Source of the DNA: Liolophura sinensis
Taxonomy: Eukaryota; Mollusca; Polyplacophora; Chitonida; Chitonidae
NCBI RefSeq assembly: GCF_032854445.1
Contig: NC_088302.1
Span: 9,545,338-9,605,337 of the forward strand
Direction: 5' to 3'
Length of the DNA stretch: 60,000 nt
Numbering within the stretch: the stretch's first letter is position 1; each line of letters begins with the position of its first letter. A program made the position numbers and the translations under genes. The notes under the pieces were generated by a model, which had not been told where the DNA came from, made no database searches, and saw only the letters and a list, made by a program, of their open reading frames with translations. This document shows positions 35,096 to 47,689 of this stretch, in pieces.

Positions 35096-36775
35096 GACCC
35101 ACCATTTGGCTACGACACGTTTGCATTGATCAAGAATAATAAACAAACTCAGACAGTCTATGTACACGTTACAGCAAGACTGGGCCCCAGCGTGCCTTTT
35201 TAAGGATATACGTATAACCTGTGTGGTGGTGTGCCTCATGCTGTATATTAGTCGTCTTCAGCTGGATGGGCGCATTACGCTTAATTTGTTCAGATTACAG
35301 ACTCGTTCCTTGTCCACAGTCCACGTCCGCTCAGTGATATGTATGTGCCTTGGCATTGTGAAGATAGATCCGCCCAGGAGCTGTAATAATGACACGAAAC
35401 CTCAAAGATGCAAACTGCTCCAAGATCTTCTGATATCCATATCTGTATTCTTATAACATCTGAGAGCAATTGTTGAGCGTGTTATAATGGAGTTAACTTT
35501 TTACGCACTAAAAATTAGTAACAACGAGCTTCGCAAAAAAACACTATAGTTGTATGAGAGTCATATATTTTCACGGTGCAAAATATCGAAAGTGTTTAAT
35601 CAAAACCATAGATAAGCGTTGTGATAAACATCGCTCCTTCTAATGTCCTGTTTCGACCGACTCTTTCGCAGGTGCAGTAATTGTATGGCATCCAGAGATA
35701 ACAAGATACATATGGCTATAAGCGATAAAGATCAAGGGGCCTCATAACCGGTGTAAGTAACTGCGGAACCAGGGAACATCTAAAACAGCGACTTGCGGCA
35801 TAATCGAAACCATCCTGTGAGGAATTCGAGCGCTGTGGGATGTTACGTGTTGATAACAGCCGACAGTACACTATCCCCAAACGCTAAAGCTGTCAGTGAT
35901 GCCATTCTGGAGATTTAAGGCTCAGATCTAGTTGAAGAAAAATAAAAAAACATGAGACATAATTTGATGACATTTAATGTTGAAATTGATCTTGGAAAGG
36001 CCGATTTTGTTTGTCAGTTGGTATTACTCAGTGTCAAAAAAGAATTTTACATTTAAGGTGTGGTGCTACATAAATTTTCACATCCCCTTGGCATTGTACT
36101 TAATCTACAATATGGCACTGATGTCTACTTTGTGAAGAGGTTTTATACGCCTGTATTCATTTGACAGTAGCCTGAACTATTTCAGACAAAAGGAGCAGCT
36201 CTATATGTACAGTTATATTGGCAGATTGTTCCGAGTAGATGTGTATTAACTGTTGTTATGATTGACGAGAAACTGGGAATTGTTCACCCCAGGTGTAAGT
36301 ATAGGCATAGGACAGAATTAACTTGATAGCGTGTAGGAATTTTGCTCCTGACAAGAAAAATAGAAAGCATGTGAAATAAACTGAATTCTTTATCTGATGC
36401 TCATATACGCATGTCCTAGATATGCATGTCAAATTTTTGTCTACATAGATCTGCAAACATTCCATGCCGAAAGGATGACAATATCACGTGCCCGGAGAGT
36501 CACGTGTGTATATGGATTCGCTGCATAATCTTTGAAGGTTTTGATATATGGCTTTGTTCACTTTGTCCTGCTTACGCCGTTTACTGACATATCATGTGAC
36601 GAGCAGATTACATGATAATACAGGGTCTCGCAGGTAAGCACATGTATATCCTGAAACATCAATAGCAACAATGGCAGCCATTTGTTGATTATTTTACTCT
36701 GATCCTATAATGTCATTGAGAGCGTCACCATTGTTTTTCCACGAAATCTGGGAACTTATAGGTGGTGAGGGATAT
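35096..36775. other. Unique sequence, nothing recognised
   Basis: No family repeat and no credible open frame seen. Confidence 0.5.
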
Positions 36776-36910
36776 GTAATTTGCTACTATTCAACAGTTA
36801 GAATAAAACCCAAACTTAGGTAAATTGACATGAGACCATACTTCACCGGTTACGTTTGCCAATTATCACACTGTCGTTACCCTGCTCTCAAACATAGCGG
36901 CATGTCTTAA
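36776..36910 (+). repeat. Dispersed repeat family R1, copy 6
   Basis: GTAATTTGCTACTATTCAAC, AGTTAGAATAAAACCCAAAC, GAGACCATACTTCACCGGTT and TGCCAATTATCACACTGTCG. About 10 bp are missing after ACTATT compared with copy 4. The 3' end past CTGCTCTC is diverged. Confidence 0.8.
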
Positions 36911-37789
36911 TTTCGATGTTTTCCTCCTCCATTTTATACTTAAGGCTCCCAAATCCAGGTTCTTGATAAAGTTCAGGTTCACCAAAAATAAACCCTTAAG
37001 TATAAATAAGGTATTCCTTTATAACCTAACACGGCTCAGAGAACTTCAAACTGAAGGTTTCTCAGGCGCAGATGTGTCGGCCTATCCGGATGGATAAAGG
37101 CATAATTTCTCTGTCGTTTTTATTGACTCGAGTTGAATGTTTTTGAAAAACAGGTGCACATGTTGTTTTAAGCTTAACCCTAGAAACCATCCCTCCGAAG
37201 GCAATCAATTCGTCAAAAGCGAAACTTGAAGAGGCTTTAGACTCGTCGCAAAGAATCTTTCTGGTCGGTGAAGGTTTCGTCTGGTTCAGTATTCTCATCT
37301 CTATCGTGAGTTGAAGATGTGAAATCTCTTGACAGCTGTGTGAATAACCGAGGACACGACCAGGTGTCGGTCAACCACAGCTGCAGTGGCAAAACGAACT
37401 AATCCTACATGTCAGGTATATAACCTTGTTCATCCACCAAACTGTGAGGATTCGCAAAGTAACAATATTAACATTATCATTAACTCTCATCTTTGGCATG
37501 CAGCTGACTTTGGTTAAATCCTAGGAGTATGCCAAAGTTTAAAATAACTACCCCTTCCATAACTTATATTGGCTTCATCTTACCCACACTATAAAACATG
37601 TCATAAAACCAGCTTTATGATGTTTGTTTGGGAGTTGAAAGTCTGGCAGTGGCAAACATAACTTGATACCGGAAGACATCTTCTTTTTTTTTTTGCCCAT
37701 TATATTATTCTTATTTAGAGTCCAAGGAACGCACAAGTCAAGGTACATGGTCAACTCCTTGTCTTAAAAACGGTGGCCGATTCAGCGGA
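36911..37789. other. Unique sequence, nothing recognised
   Basis: No family repeat or exon supported. Confidence 0.5.
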
Positions 37790-37866
37790 AGTTGATGTCG
37801 AGCCCACGATCTCCTAAGGCAGCGGTTTGGGAACTTCCGATAGAAGTCTAAAATCTACTCAGCCTG
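37790..37866 (-). mobile_element. tRNA-like head of a possible SINE
   Basis: Minus strand: A-box-like GGCTGAGTAGATTTTAGA (37847-37864) and a B-box-like GTGGGCTCGACATC (37794-37807) preceded by CTGCCTTAGGAGATC, a typical long-variable-arm tRNA pattern. No SINE body identified. A decayed tRNA gene is the alternative. Confidence 0.35.
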
Positions 37867-39515
37867 GGACGACGTGTGGGTGAGAGTAGGAGTACTATAG
37901 TAATTAAAAACTACTGACACAGCCTTTCATACTAACGCTTTTACCTGATGTTGGTAATTTGCTATGCAAGACATGGATCATTGGGAATAGATGTTAGCCG
38001 GTGTTCTCTTACTAGGTCGTTTTGATCAGGGACAGCAGATAAACAAATGGTGACATGTCTGCTAGTGTCGGACGTAGCGCATTGATTAACCAAAATCTGA
38101 CATTGCCGTGAGGTTCGTGATGGAAGTGTGTCAAGAACAAAAGCTCTAGACGCCAAACTGCGTCATCGACTCCGTACACTTTGAACTGATTAGAGTGGAA
38201 AAGTATAGTGCATGCGTCTGAGTGGAAGTTGATTAGTGATCTCCTAATTACCCGTGTTTAGTGTTCATCGAAGTTGTTTTAGTACGAGAGCTTCCGTGCT
38301 GGATAATAGTGGTAAGGAAGTCAGAACAAACCCGCTGACCCCGCTGACTGCCCAGAATCATTCCTTCTGGCTCTTCGTGTATAACTAGCTCAGTATTCTA
38401 AGTCAAGTGGCCAATTTCTCTTCTGTCTCTCTCAGAAGCGCTTCTTCCGTGCAGGGTTCGCCTTCATTCAAGTTCTAACTCAGCCCGGGGTAACAGGCTG
38501 GTCGATTGATAAACGAAAAGATCTGCGCCTCATGACGTAGCTTCAAAGACAAATTGCCGGCAATTTGCGTAAAAACTTGTACTGGTGAGTTTTTCAAGGT
38601 ATGAAGCTGTGTGTATCGTCATCAGATTTGACCAAGTCACCGGAATGCCATCGGCGATAGGTACTCAAGGGTGATGAAGACATTAACAACTGCCCAAGTC
38701 ATTCATGGAATGGGAGTCGTAAAGCGCCTCAAGGCCTTTATCAAAGCCTTCCAACGTTTGTGTTCTCCTGTTTTTGTTTGTAGTTCGTCTTTTCCTCATA
38801 TGTGTGTTCCTAAGCACTTACTCTAAATGCTCAACCAATTTGATCATAGATATACAGTGCGTGTTTTGGCATATTAAACAGGTTGGTTTACATTTCTCAA
38901 ACTAGTATTAATTATGTTTTCTAATTGCAGCTTAAACTATTCTTTACAGTGGTTGAATTTAATTGTTGATGATTTACGGTGGGTATTTAGTACACAAGCA
39001 CAGCAACGTTGCAGCAGAAAATGCTTTGTTTTTAATGAATCTCACATTATGTATGAAACATTTCTACCAAAAGCCTATAACAATGTGACTTTAAACTGAA
39101 ACAAAATCCTGACATCCAGTTAGATATTTGGTATTGGGCCAATCCCAGCTTATATATAAAACAGAATTAACTGATGTTCTAGACATAACTCATACATATA
39201 ACATAGAGGTATATCGATCGAAACTGTAGCAACACGTGGGTGGTTTACGGTCTCACTGACTTTGTACACAGCGGCATTTACCGGGTTTATATATCACCTC
39301 TCGTTATCTGTAGTATTCTTCGATCCGATCACAAGCAATTTCCTCGCCCTATACAGGAAAGTGGACAGTAATCTTTGTACCTATTTTATATTATACCATT
39401 CTTATGTTGTGGTGACCGTCTATGCTAACAACGTATACCAAATAAAGGCAATTGATGCCAGTGCTTAATTATGTTTGAACCTACATACCTTGATTTATTT
39501 TAAATCTTTTAATAG
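37867..39515. other. Unique sequence, nothing recognised
   Basis: No repeat family member or supported exon. Confidence 0.5.
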
Positions 39516-39645
39516 CTCGATTTATTTATTTAGTAGACTGCTGTTTTACGCGATACTGAAGTTCATATATTTCACTTACATGTATGCCGGACGTCGGCCT
39601 TTTGGTTAAGGAAACAGGGCTGATCACACGGGAAACCGCCGCACC
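39516..39645 (-). mobile_element. Degenerate SINE tail and part of body
   Basis: Plus-strand ATTTATTTATTTAGTAGACT, then GCTGTTTTACGCGATACTGA and ATATTTCACTTACATGTATG are a decayed reverse-complement shared tail. The body (GGAAACAGGGCTGATCAC) is weak. Confidence 0.5.
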
Positions 39646-42009
39646 AATCATGACACTTGACAAAGCCTTCTAATGTGCAATCGCAACTTTGAAAGTTAAT
39701 CAAACGACGTCGTCATAAGGCCAGTGACTGTTCGAGCTTCGATACAACCCATTACACTGATCCGACAGCAATGACCTTTTATAAATTTACGTCAAGACAT
39801 AATCGTTTTTAGTTTTTCCTGCGTATACACCTTGGTCTGTACATTAACGTCTACTTTAACAGCCATTAATCCCGAAGCCTTACTCAATGAGGTAATGACC
39901 CAAGTGGTCGTCAAAAAAGAAATTAAACATTACCTAACGCTTTTATCGCGTTTTACAACATGTCAAAACAAATGCTCCGTATCGTACTCAGTGCATTTGC
40001 TTATGTGAAGATCGAGAGGAACAGTAATAAAGGTCGTTCTCTAGGGCTATTAGCATATTTCACTGATGTAAGCTCTAATGCAAAGGCTATTTTTCTTCTC
40101 TCATTCGCTCGTGTCAGTGTCAAACGGGAAAACAATTGAAAGACTGTCCACTGGCTGCTTAAGAACAACCAGTCTTTATTCAGAAAGACATTTTTTGAAT
40201 TCTTTCAGGTATGGCTTGCTCCCAGAACAAGGTGTTCAGTGATGAGAGCGGTTTAAGTTAATGTCAAAGGTGAAGCAAAATAAGGTTTACCCTTCTTGAA
40301 CGTCAGCTGACGGGATGTACCACAAAGACCACTGTCGAACAACATTTTTAAAAACTCTCCACTACTGCGAACATTTTTCTAATGTTTTTTTCATTTTCTT
40401 TTCAATAAAGGAAACAACGGAATCCATCTGTTTACATATTGTAACATGGGTGCAAACGTTCATCCAATAAACATCAGTGTTTCTACCGCATTCGACAGGT
40501 ATGAGAAACAGAAAATCTAGCAGTTATGGCAGACAATATGGCTGAAGAACAAAACCGTGAAATAATATACAACAACACCTACTGATTTTTTTCATGAAAA
40601 AAACGTCGTTTGAGGTGTTGTACAAACAATCTCGTGGGAAGACGAGAGTAGGCGAGACCATCCCATGCAGGAAAGGGATCTAGACAAGGACCGGCTTAGG
40701 AGATCACGTGATCACGTATTTCAGGTCATGTGTGCCTCGGTGTTACCATGCTAGTCATGTTAATATACATGTCTTAATAATGCGGGGTAAAACACGCCCC
40801 ATCATTTATACTATCTTGTCTTAACATATAAAAAATTTAGGTAATAAATTTGCCTGGATCCTGATGTGACTGCTTAATGGAGTTTATGTCTTGTAAACAA
40901 CCTACCCTGGAAATAAAAAAAAAACATATTGCTAAATATTTCGGCTCAACGGGTTTCAAGTCCGCTTGTCCCACTACGAGACTGGACATCTTTATGATAA
41001 ATAATATAATATCATTCGCAGAGCTATTTTTACTGTCCAACTGATTGATCGTGATCTGGGATAGCCGTGCTCTGAGCGTCAGTGGATTTATGGCTATAAT
41101 TAAACCTTTGTGATATAGTAGCTTTGTCTATAGGAATGCCTTTAACATTCTACGTCTTGGCGGGAAGTCATGCAGGCGGGCAGTGGACATAGTCATTTAA
41201 CGACCTACCTATCTACTTCCGTCAGACCTTTGTCTGGAATAGACTCTGGATTCAATGGCAACCATGTTTTTGCAGATGTGACTGAGGAAAAAACTACCCT
41301 TGAATCAACAACTCTTTGTCTTAGCGAATTAGACATCCCGTTTGAATGTTTTACAATGTATTTTAAAACACGAGTTATGAGAGTTTGTTCAAAATGGTTG
41401 TCAAATTTATTTAAGACAAATGTCGGATTGGGTCATATAGTGGAAAAAGTGTCCTTGATCGTACAGCATCGCCGGAGGCTGTGCATAAAACATCTGTGTT
41501 ATTCTCGGTTGTCCTTCCAGACGAAAAGAAAAACAAACAAGTCATTATCTATAGTTTACATAAACCAAGTTGACTGGCTAACAACAAAAAAATGCAATGT
41601 TTGTCACTCCAATGTTTCGTGTAAAACACTTTGACAATAGATAATTTTTTTTCGATTTTTATTAAAGTCGCACAATAATATAAATCTCATAAAAGGCATA
41701 AACTATGCTGTATTTGATGTGCAACAGATTACAAAACAGTTTATATTAAAAGAGCAATGAAAGAGCGTATTGAGCGAAATCATTCGGGGAAAAAACCCTC
41801 TTCATACCGGAAACACCTGAACAAAGGTGAACGCTGCAAATCTGTTTTTAGGGGATAATGGTAATTGGTTTGACCTATTAACACTCTCTTCACTTCACTG
41901 TGTTAACATTTATTTATCCAGAGTAAAACAGAAGAAGAAACAGTTATCGTGAATAAGGCCTAGACATTATTTCATTATGTTTAAGTTCAATATAGCTGCC
42001 CGGTAGTGA
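39646..42009. other. Unique AT-rich sequence with one ATG-initiated open frame
   Basis: A plus-strand ATG frame of 154 codons at 41170-41634 is the longest ATG frame outside repeats. It is treated as a finding, not a gene. Otherwise nothing recognised. Confidence 0.4.
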
Positions 42010-42141
42010 TGTTTAGTAAAACCAGAGCAGTGACGTCCGTGTGAAAGTTGGTAAATGGTCACACGTAATCCAACCATTTGCCAATTAAGCTCAGTTAGGC
42101 TTTTATCATAACTCTTCAGGTATAAGCTTAAAAAGTAGCAA
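42010..42141 (-). repeat. Dispersed repeat family R1, copy 7
   Basis: Plus-strand TAGTAAAACCAGAGCAGTGA, GGTAAATGGTCACACGTAAT, CAACCATTTGCCAATTAAGC, TCAGTTAGGCTTTTATCATA and TTAAAAAGTAGCAACG are the reverse complement of the family order. The middle is shorter than in copy 5. Confidence 0.75.
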
Positions 42142-43734
42142 CGTAGACGCCACTACGGCTTAAGCAGAATTAGAGGAAAAATTCAATGATAATTCATATA
42201 AGAATTCTGACAAAGAGAAAATGAATATTCTATCATTCCCGTTGCCCTCAGGTAATCGTGTTAAATTGTAAATTAAATTAATTTGTGCTGAGCTAACAGA
42301 TTGCTTATTTCTGGGCATCAGTTGAGAATCGCTTTCGTCTGGTTAACTGTGTGGTATCACCCAACAAAGCACGGCGGGAATCTCAACGATGGTTCTGGTG
42401 AAATGCTGGTTGACAAGCCAGAGAATCAATCAATCTCAAGGGAGAGTTATCGGCCCTGGCATCTCGAACGTAAGGATTGGGTGCAAAAAAGCTAAGAATA
42501 ACTGAATAACTCCGGGCATTAAAGAAATACCTTCTGTTTGTATGACGCAATTCCCCTGGCACAACGATGCCAAGGGCTGTCAAGATGGCGTCGGCTAAAA
42601 TGTCTGCTTGGCAGGCTCTGTTTTTAATCCCAGCAGCTTGCCACTGCCGAGCGAATACCAAGGTTGAATCTTGGACGGGAGAAATGTCAAGTTTTCAGAT
42701 CGCTAAGATAGGAACCGATGTAATCTATGGAGACTTGTTTCTCAGCTCTAAGTCTGTCGAAGCCGTCTCGTTGTTTATGCGGGCCTTTGTGTGAGCTGTG
42801 CTCCCGTACACAGCTTTTCAAAAGCAGTTGTTCAAAATGCAACACTCTTTTTCTTTCCCGAAGGGCTGATTTTAAAACACCAAGGGCTGATCCCAATGAT
42901 TTAAGCCTATCACACAGCGGTTGTTTTTGTCGGAAACTGTAATGAACGGCTTAAAGTTCCCGGAGTCGGAGTAAGCATGCACAGGGCGATTGACCGTGAT
43001 TCGAACCAATGAGGTCCCTCCATTAAAATTGGTGGCTAAGATAATAGCAATGGCTTTGGGCCAGCAAATAAAGAGTTAGGATTATTGCCTGTGAGGATCC
43101 TCTGTCCATTAACTATCTGGGTTAAAGACAGTCCCAATGCCCATCTAAACCATTCATTTAAAACAAAAAATATCTTTGTTTTGTTTTTATGCTGCTCGAA
43201 GAATTTAGATCAAGATCAAGAATATCTAACTTATCTTTTTTTATCTTACCTATATGTAGCTGTTAGTTTTATCTTTGATCACTATCACCTTTATCTTTGA
43301 TGGAAAAATGTTCAAGAAAGAACACTGGAAAAGCTGTGGGTGTATCAGATTTATCATGATTTATATAAATTATAAATCAGTCTACTAGTTTTGTGGATAT
43401 GGTTTTGCACCAAACTGTTTTGGTTTCTGTTGCACACTATTTACTTATCGTTTTATGTCTGTCATGCGCCCAGATGTGTTTTAACTGTCAAAATATATTT
43501 GTTGTTTACGCTGTATATTTCGGTCACTTTTGTTTTCCTTGAAAATGTGCAAATCAGTTCAGCCCTACCCCGATTCGGCATGGTAACCGGGGGTATCCAG
43601 TGATATTTGCCGAAATAGAAAAGCTATGTTAATCCGATATTTATATGTAATTTATATGAATGTTGCTATTTAATTTATCTGACTAGTGTTTAATGCGTAA
43701 CTCATGCATTTTTTTAGGGGGTAACAAGGTCCTG
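42142..43734. other. Unique sequence, moderately GC-richer near 42300-42960
   Basis: Several short overlapping frames, none convincing. No repeat family copy seen. Confidence 0.45.
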
Positions 43735-43865
43735 AGGACACAATTGCACCTTCCAAGGTACCCAGCAAACCTTCTGACTTAAAGCCGTAAAATTGATCGA
43801 ACCAACACAAGTAGGATTCGAACCAAATGCTAGGTAATTTCTGTCAAAGCCCACTAATTCCATGT
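43735..43865 (-). mobile_element. tRNA-derived SINE, type B, head plus start of body
   Basis: Minus strand: A-box-like TTAGTGGGCTTTGAC (43843-43857), B box GGTTCGAATCC (43814-43824, a consensus match), then ACGGCTTTAAGTCAGAAGGT, TTGCTGGGTACCTTGGAAGG. The same TTTAAGTCAGAAGG string marks the type B copy near 7480. The 3' half is missing. Confidence 0.65.
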
Positions 43866-45052
43866 GAATCTGTGTGGCTCTGTCTTAATAAATGAACGAT
43901 TTTGAGCTGACTTCTAATGATTTCTCATAACTATCCATTAAAACACTAGAAATATTCTTTTTAAACTTGCAAACAGTAAAATTTTAGTTGTAATGAGAAA
44001 TAATACAGGATTCATAGTCAGCGGTTAAAAGCAAATCAAGAAGGATTGCTTTCTTCAGAAAGTAATTATGCCTCATATTCAACGTGTGTTGGGATGTTCG
44101 TTCTGAGAATTAGCCTTGCGATTATTGACCCGGAACTCCCATACTGGTTGATGGCTGGCATATATGAATGTCTGCTTCGATGCATAAATTCACCTCCTTG
44201 CTGTAATACATAAAGGCGTGCCATTTCAACGTTTGGTGCAAACAACCTTTCCCTAGTCCAGGAAACACAGTAATTAAGTGAAGGTAATTGAAACCTTCAC
44301 TTAAATTTTATACCGTCATACAGTTTTAGCATACAACTGATTCTTTTTTTGGGGGGGGGGGGGGGCAAATGTGGCATCGTCTGCGAATTATGCATATTTC
44401 CTGAAATATCCGCTCAAACTATATATCCAACATGCTCTTTATTTAAGCAAACTCATAGAACTATTAAGATTTTCATAATTTTTGTGTCTTGCGTCTTGAC
44501 AGATCCAGTTTGAAAGAATGCTGTAGTTTTGAGGTTATCTCGAATTAGTGCACCGCCTAGTTCAAATGCTGACGTTTACTGACAGCGCTTCATTACGTCG
44601 GTAGTTACTCGGATTCTTAGGGCGCTAGCTTCGCCAACTTTCCCCAGAAAATGCCATCGAGCGCCGAGAAAACTGTCCAGGGACATTAGCTTAGAGATGC
44701 CAGCGATTAAGACATAGTTAGAAACATCCCACAGTGCTGACGTGAAACTAGTGAAATTAGAACCCACAGAGAAAGGGAAGGGTTGGCGGCTATCCATGTT
44801 CACAGTACACCGCCCCACCGCAACTCTGCTTAAAACAAAACAAGCAGATTTATCAGTCGTTCACTGCCAGGGCCAGTTCTTCCAAGGATTTAAGCCTGGC
44901 GTTAAACTTAGTCTGGGTCAAAGTCCCTTTGGTCTTATATAAGGATGAGACTGTATTAAGAATTAAATCACTTTAAGGCACGGTAAGATTAAACCGCCAA
45001 GTTTTAGCATACATAAATGAACAACCACTCAACGGAATCAAGCCTATGCTCG
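43866..45052. other. Unique sequence with a G15 run and a small hairpin
   Basis: TTAAGTGAAGG (44274-44284) and CCTTCACTTAA (44294-44304) form an 11-bp hairpin with a 9-base loop. Seven T then fifteen G occupy 44344-44365, a possible sequencing or assembly weak spot. No gene supported. Confidence 0.5.
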
Positions 45053-45144
45053 GTGACTGTAATAGCTCTGTCTCAGTGACTGCAATAACTCAGTCTCAGT
45101 GACTGTAATAGCTCTGTATCAGTGACTGTAATAGCTCTGTTACA
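45053..45144 (+). repeat. 23-bp minisatellite, four units
   Basis: GTGACTGTAATAGCTCTGTC-type units begin at 45053, 45076, 45099 and 45122, exactly 23 bp apart. Confidence 0.95.
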
Positions 45145-45199
45145 GTAAATATTATTCATCAGGATGAACATTTCAATACAGATTTTTAAGTGAAATTTT

Positions 45200-45255
45200 A
45201 TTTTCGGTATAAAACACCAATCAAAGAAATAAATAACTAAATCAATAAATACACA
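45200..45255 (+). mobile_element. SINE tail fragment
   Basis: TCGGTATAAAACACCAATCA then AAGAAATAAATAACTAAATC is the end of the shared A/B tail module. No body upstream is recognisable. Confidence 0.5.
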
Positions 45256-45359
45256 TTGTTCAAACTAAACTAACAGAATGGTCAATGTACTGTAATTCTC
45301 ATGCATCTCAACTAAGGAAATCTAGGCTCTGATATATGAGTCAACAGCTGACTGACTGC

Positions 45360-45568
45360 AAATAACAGGCGTTTGACCAGTGAGTAGAGTGTCCTCACTC
45401 ACGTTTCATCAGATGCTGCTTTAAGGCAGGGGGTTTGTTAAGTACCTGGTAATAGGCGGTGCTTTACTCTGGGTACTCCAGTTTCCTCTGCATATAAACG
45501 TGATTATGCCATCATGTAAATGAAAGATAATCGAGCACGGCGTTAAACACCAATCAAAAAAAAACTAA
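45360..45568 (+). mobile_element. tRNA-derived SINE, type B with shared tail
   Basis: GTTTGACCAGTGAGTAGAGT is a decayed A-box region. It is followed by TGCTTTAAGGCAGGGGGTTT, GGCGGTGCTTTACTCTGGGT, ACTCCAGTTTCCTCTGC, and the tail ATAATCGAGCACGGCGTTAA, ACACCAATCAAAAAAAAAC. The body matches the type B order at 7470-7600. Confidence 0.7.
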
Positions 45569-46492
45569 ATATGTGCATAAATGCAGTTGTGTGACAGTGT
45601 GTTTTCCGTGTTATATTTTTGTCAAAAGCTATAAAATCTTGATACCTAATGATAAGTTGCTCGGGTGACAGCTTTCATATTCTCGCATCATCGTGTGTCA
45701 GCCAGCATTTAATCGAGGACTGTCGCCTGGTCACTGCCAAGATTCAGGATTGTGTCACGGCATTGTTAAGCGTGACAAAATAATCACACTGAAAGGGTTT
45801 AACACCAGTTTCCCAGAACAAAAAACAGGTTTCTTATATAAGGTCGATCTTTATTAGTCAAAGGAACGAACGAAAAACTTATAATTATTCCAAATAAAAT
45901 ATAAAAAAAAACATACTCATCATCTGAGTCGCTGGAATGTCAACGAAAAGGTTCACGGTATATATATTAAAACACAGTATATCCTCTTCCATCGTATTAA
46001 ACAAGATGAAGGCTTTCGGAAGATAACTTCTGGGTAAGATACATGTATGTCTGTAGGCATGTTAGTCACAGGCTACCTACCATAACTGGATTAGCGATAA
46101 GGTCTCTGGAAACGAACCCTTTGAAGGAAGCCGTTCATTATGTAGGAATCAGTATACATGAAGTGTGGTCTGCTGGTTGAGTTCATTGCCCTTCTAAATC
46201 AGCTAGCCTCCACGTGAGGCCAAGCTCACAATGTACCTGAATCTCAATATACTCTTAACAAAAAAAAAAACACTTTTCAAAGAAACAAATAAAAAAAACA
46301 AGGCACGAGTTTATCTCCACAAACCTAAACTGCGTATCTGTCCCCTGCAGACATTGCAAGTGTCGGACACGGGGTCCGTGCCTCTCTCTTACAGACATAA
46401 TCCATGTCTGACCAGTAACGTCTAAAAAAATTCCAGCTAACATCATTACATCTTTTTGCATAAATCTGCTTTCATGGTGCTAGCGGCCGTGT
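45569..46492. other. Unique AT-rich sequence, nothing recognised
   Basis: No family repeat or exon seen. Confidence 0.5.
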
Positions 46493-46650
46493 TGTTTGCT
46501 ACTATTTAAGTATTGACATGAACAGTTAGAATAAAACTCTAACTGAGGTAAATGGCAAGAGGTTTTGATCATCGTATGACCATTTGCAAATTATCGCATT
46601 GTCGTCGCTGTTCTGGTTTTTCCACTGTCGTAAGCCTTTAATTATATCCT
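46493..46650 (+). repeat. Dispersed repeat family R1, copy 8 (near full length)
   Basis: TGTTTGCTACTATTTAAGTA, GACATGAACAGTTAGAATAA, CTAACTGAGGTAAATGGCAA, GTATGACCATTTGCAAATTA, GTCGTCGCTGTTCTGGTTTT and TCGTAAGCCTTTAATTATAT. One of the two most complete copies. Confidence 0.85.
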
Positions 46651-46977
46651 ACGTCATAACCCATACCTTTCTCCTAAAGATATAGCATTTGTCTGTCTCC
46701 AGTATTATAGGTTGATACAGTCTGGCTCATTGACGGCTCAGATAGATGAAGTTGGTGTAATGTACCTTGGTGTCAGGGTAAGCCGAACTTGCACTGGCAC
46801 ATTGCCCTGTCTACATATTGCAAATAAATGCCATATCAGAAAAGTTCACAGAGCAGATGGAATCGCAAGCTTGAATGGGTTGATTGCGCTGAATGGGTTA
46901 ATTTTATTTCAAGAATTTCACGAGACTCCCCACGTGAAACATGACAATGTTACGTGAATGTTTTACAGTGTTATCTG

Positions 46978-47184
46978 ATGGATACGTATACGATGAGGAC
47001 ATCTCGCCCAGGGCCGCCTCCACAAGGACGGTGTAAATTACGCGCGAATGGTACGGTCCTCGTGTCACGGGTCTCAACCCACGAAGCGTGCAACAAGGGG
47101 ACGAGGATGATCCGCGGCACGAGGACGCTGCCATTCGCGTACGAAGTGCAGGACGAGATATCCTCATCCGGCTTCCATGGATAC
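46978..47184. repeat. GC-rich imperfect inverted repeat (foldback)
   Basis: Outer arms 46991-47006 and 47153-47168 pair at about 14 of 16 bases. Inner arms 47043-47073 and 47109-47139 pair at 25 of 31. The centre is 47074-47108. The stretch is visibly richer in GC and CpG than its surroundings. It could be a small foldback transposon, a structured RNA gene or a decayed inverted duplication. The short frames through it are not convincing exons. Confidence 0.6.
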
Positions 47185-47689
47185 TCGATTCAGAAGACGC
47201 CAAAGAGGATATTGTACATTCACAAAAATCCGACTGGTTCCCTGGATTCTCTTAAAATAGATCGATCTTATACCATTGTTTTTACAGTGTTAAATGCCAT
47301 TGACTAGCAGCCAAATGCATTAGTATAATTCTCGGTGCCTTGTAATGCCGGCACCTGTGTATCTCATGTACACGGAAGATGGAGACGTGCTCACCGCTCA
47401 GGCTCGACCATTACTTTTACCGTTTATACAGATAATTATCTTCCATGAAAGTTTCCATGAAATATGAATCTCTTCACAAGTTAGGATTTGTCTTTGCTTT
47501 TGTTCATAGGAATCCACCTGCTCCGCATGATACCAGAGAAACTTGCCAATACCTTGCGCTTGCGTAGTGTGATAATAGCCTACATTGTTTTCCGCCTCTT
47601 CGTTGACGATATACCACAATATTCTTCTGACCCCCACGTCCAGTCGCAGTGACAACAAAGTCTACTCAGTTTGAGCACAGTTGTAAATG
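47185..47689. other. Unique sequence, nothing recognised
   Basis: No repeat family copy. A short minus-strand frame at 47398-47658 has no recognised domain. Confidence 0.45.

Noticed and set aside
42985-43050. GGTTCGAATCAC on the minus strand, a B-box-like motif
   Set aside because: No A box at a plausible distance; a single 11-mer match is expected by chance.
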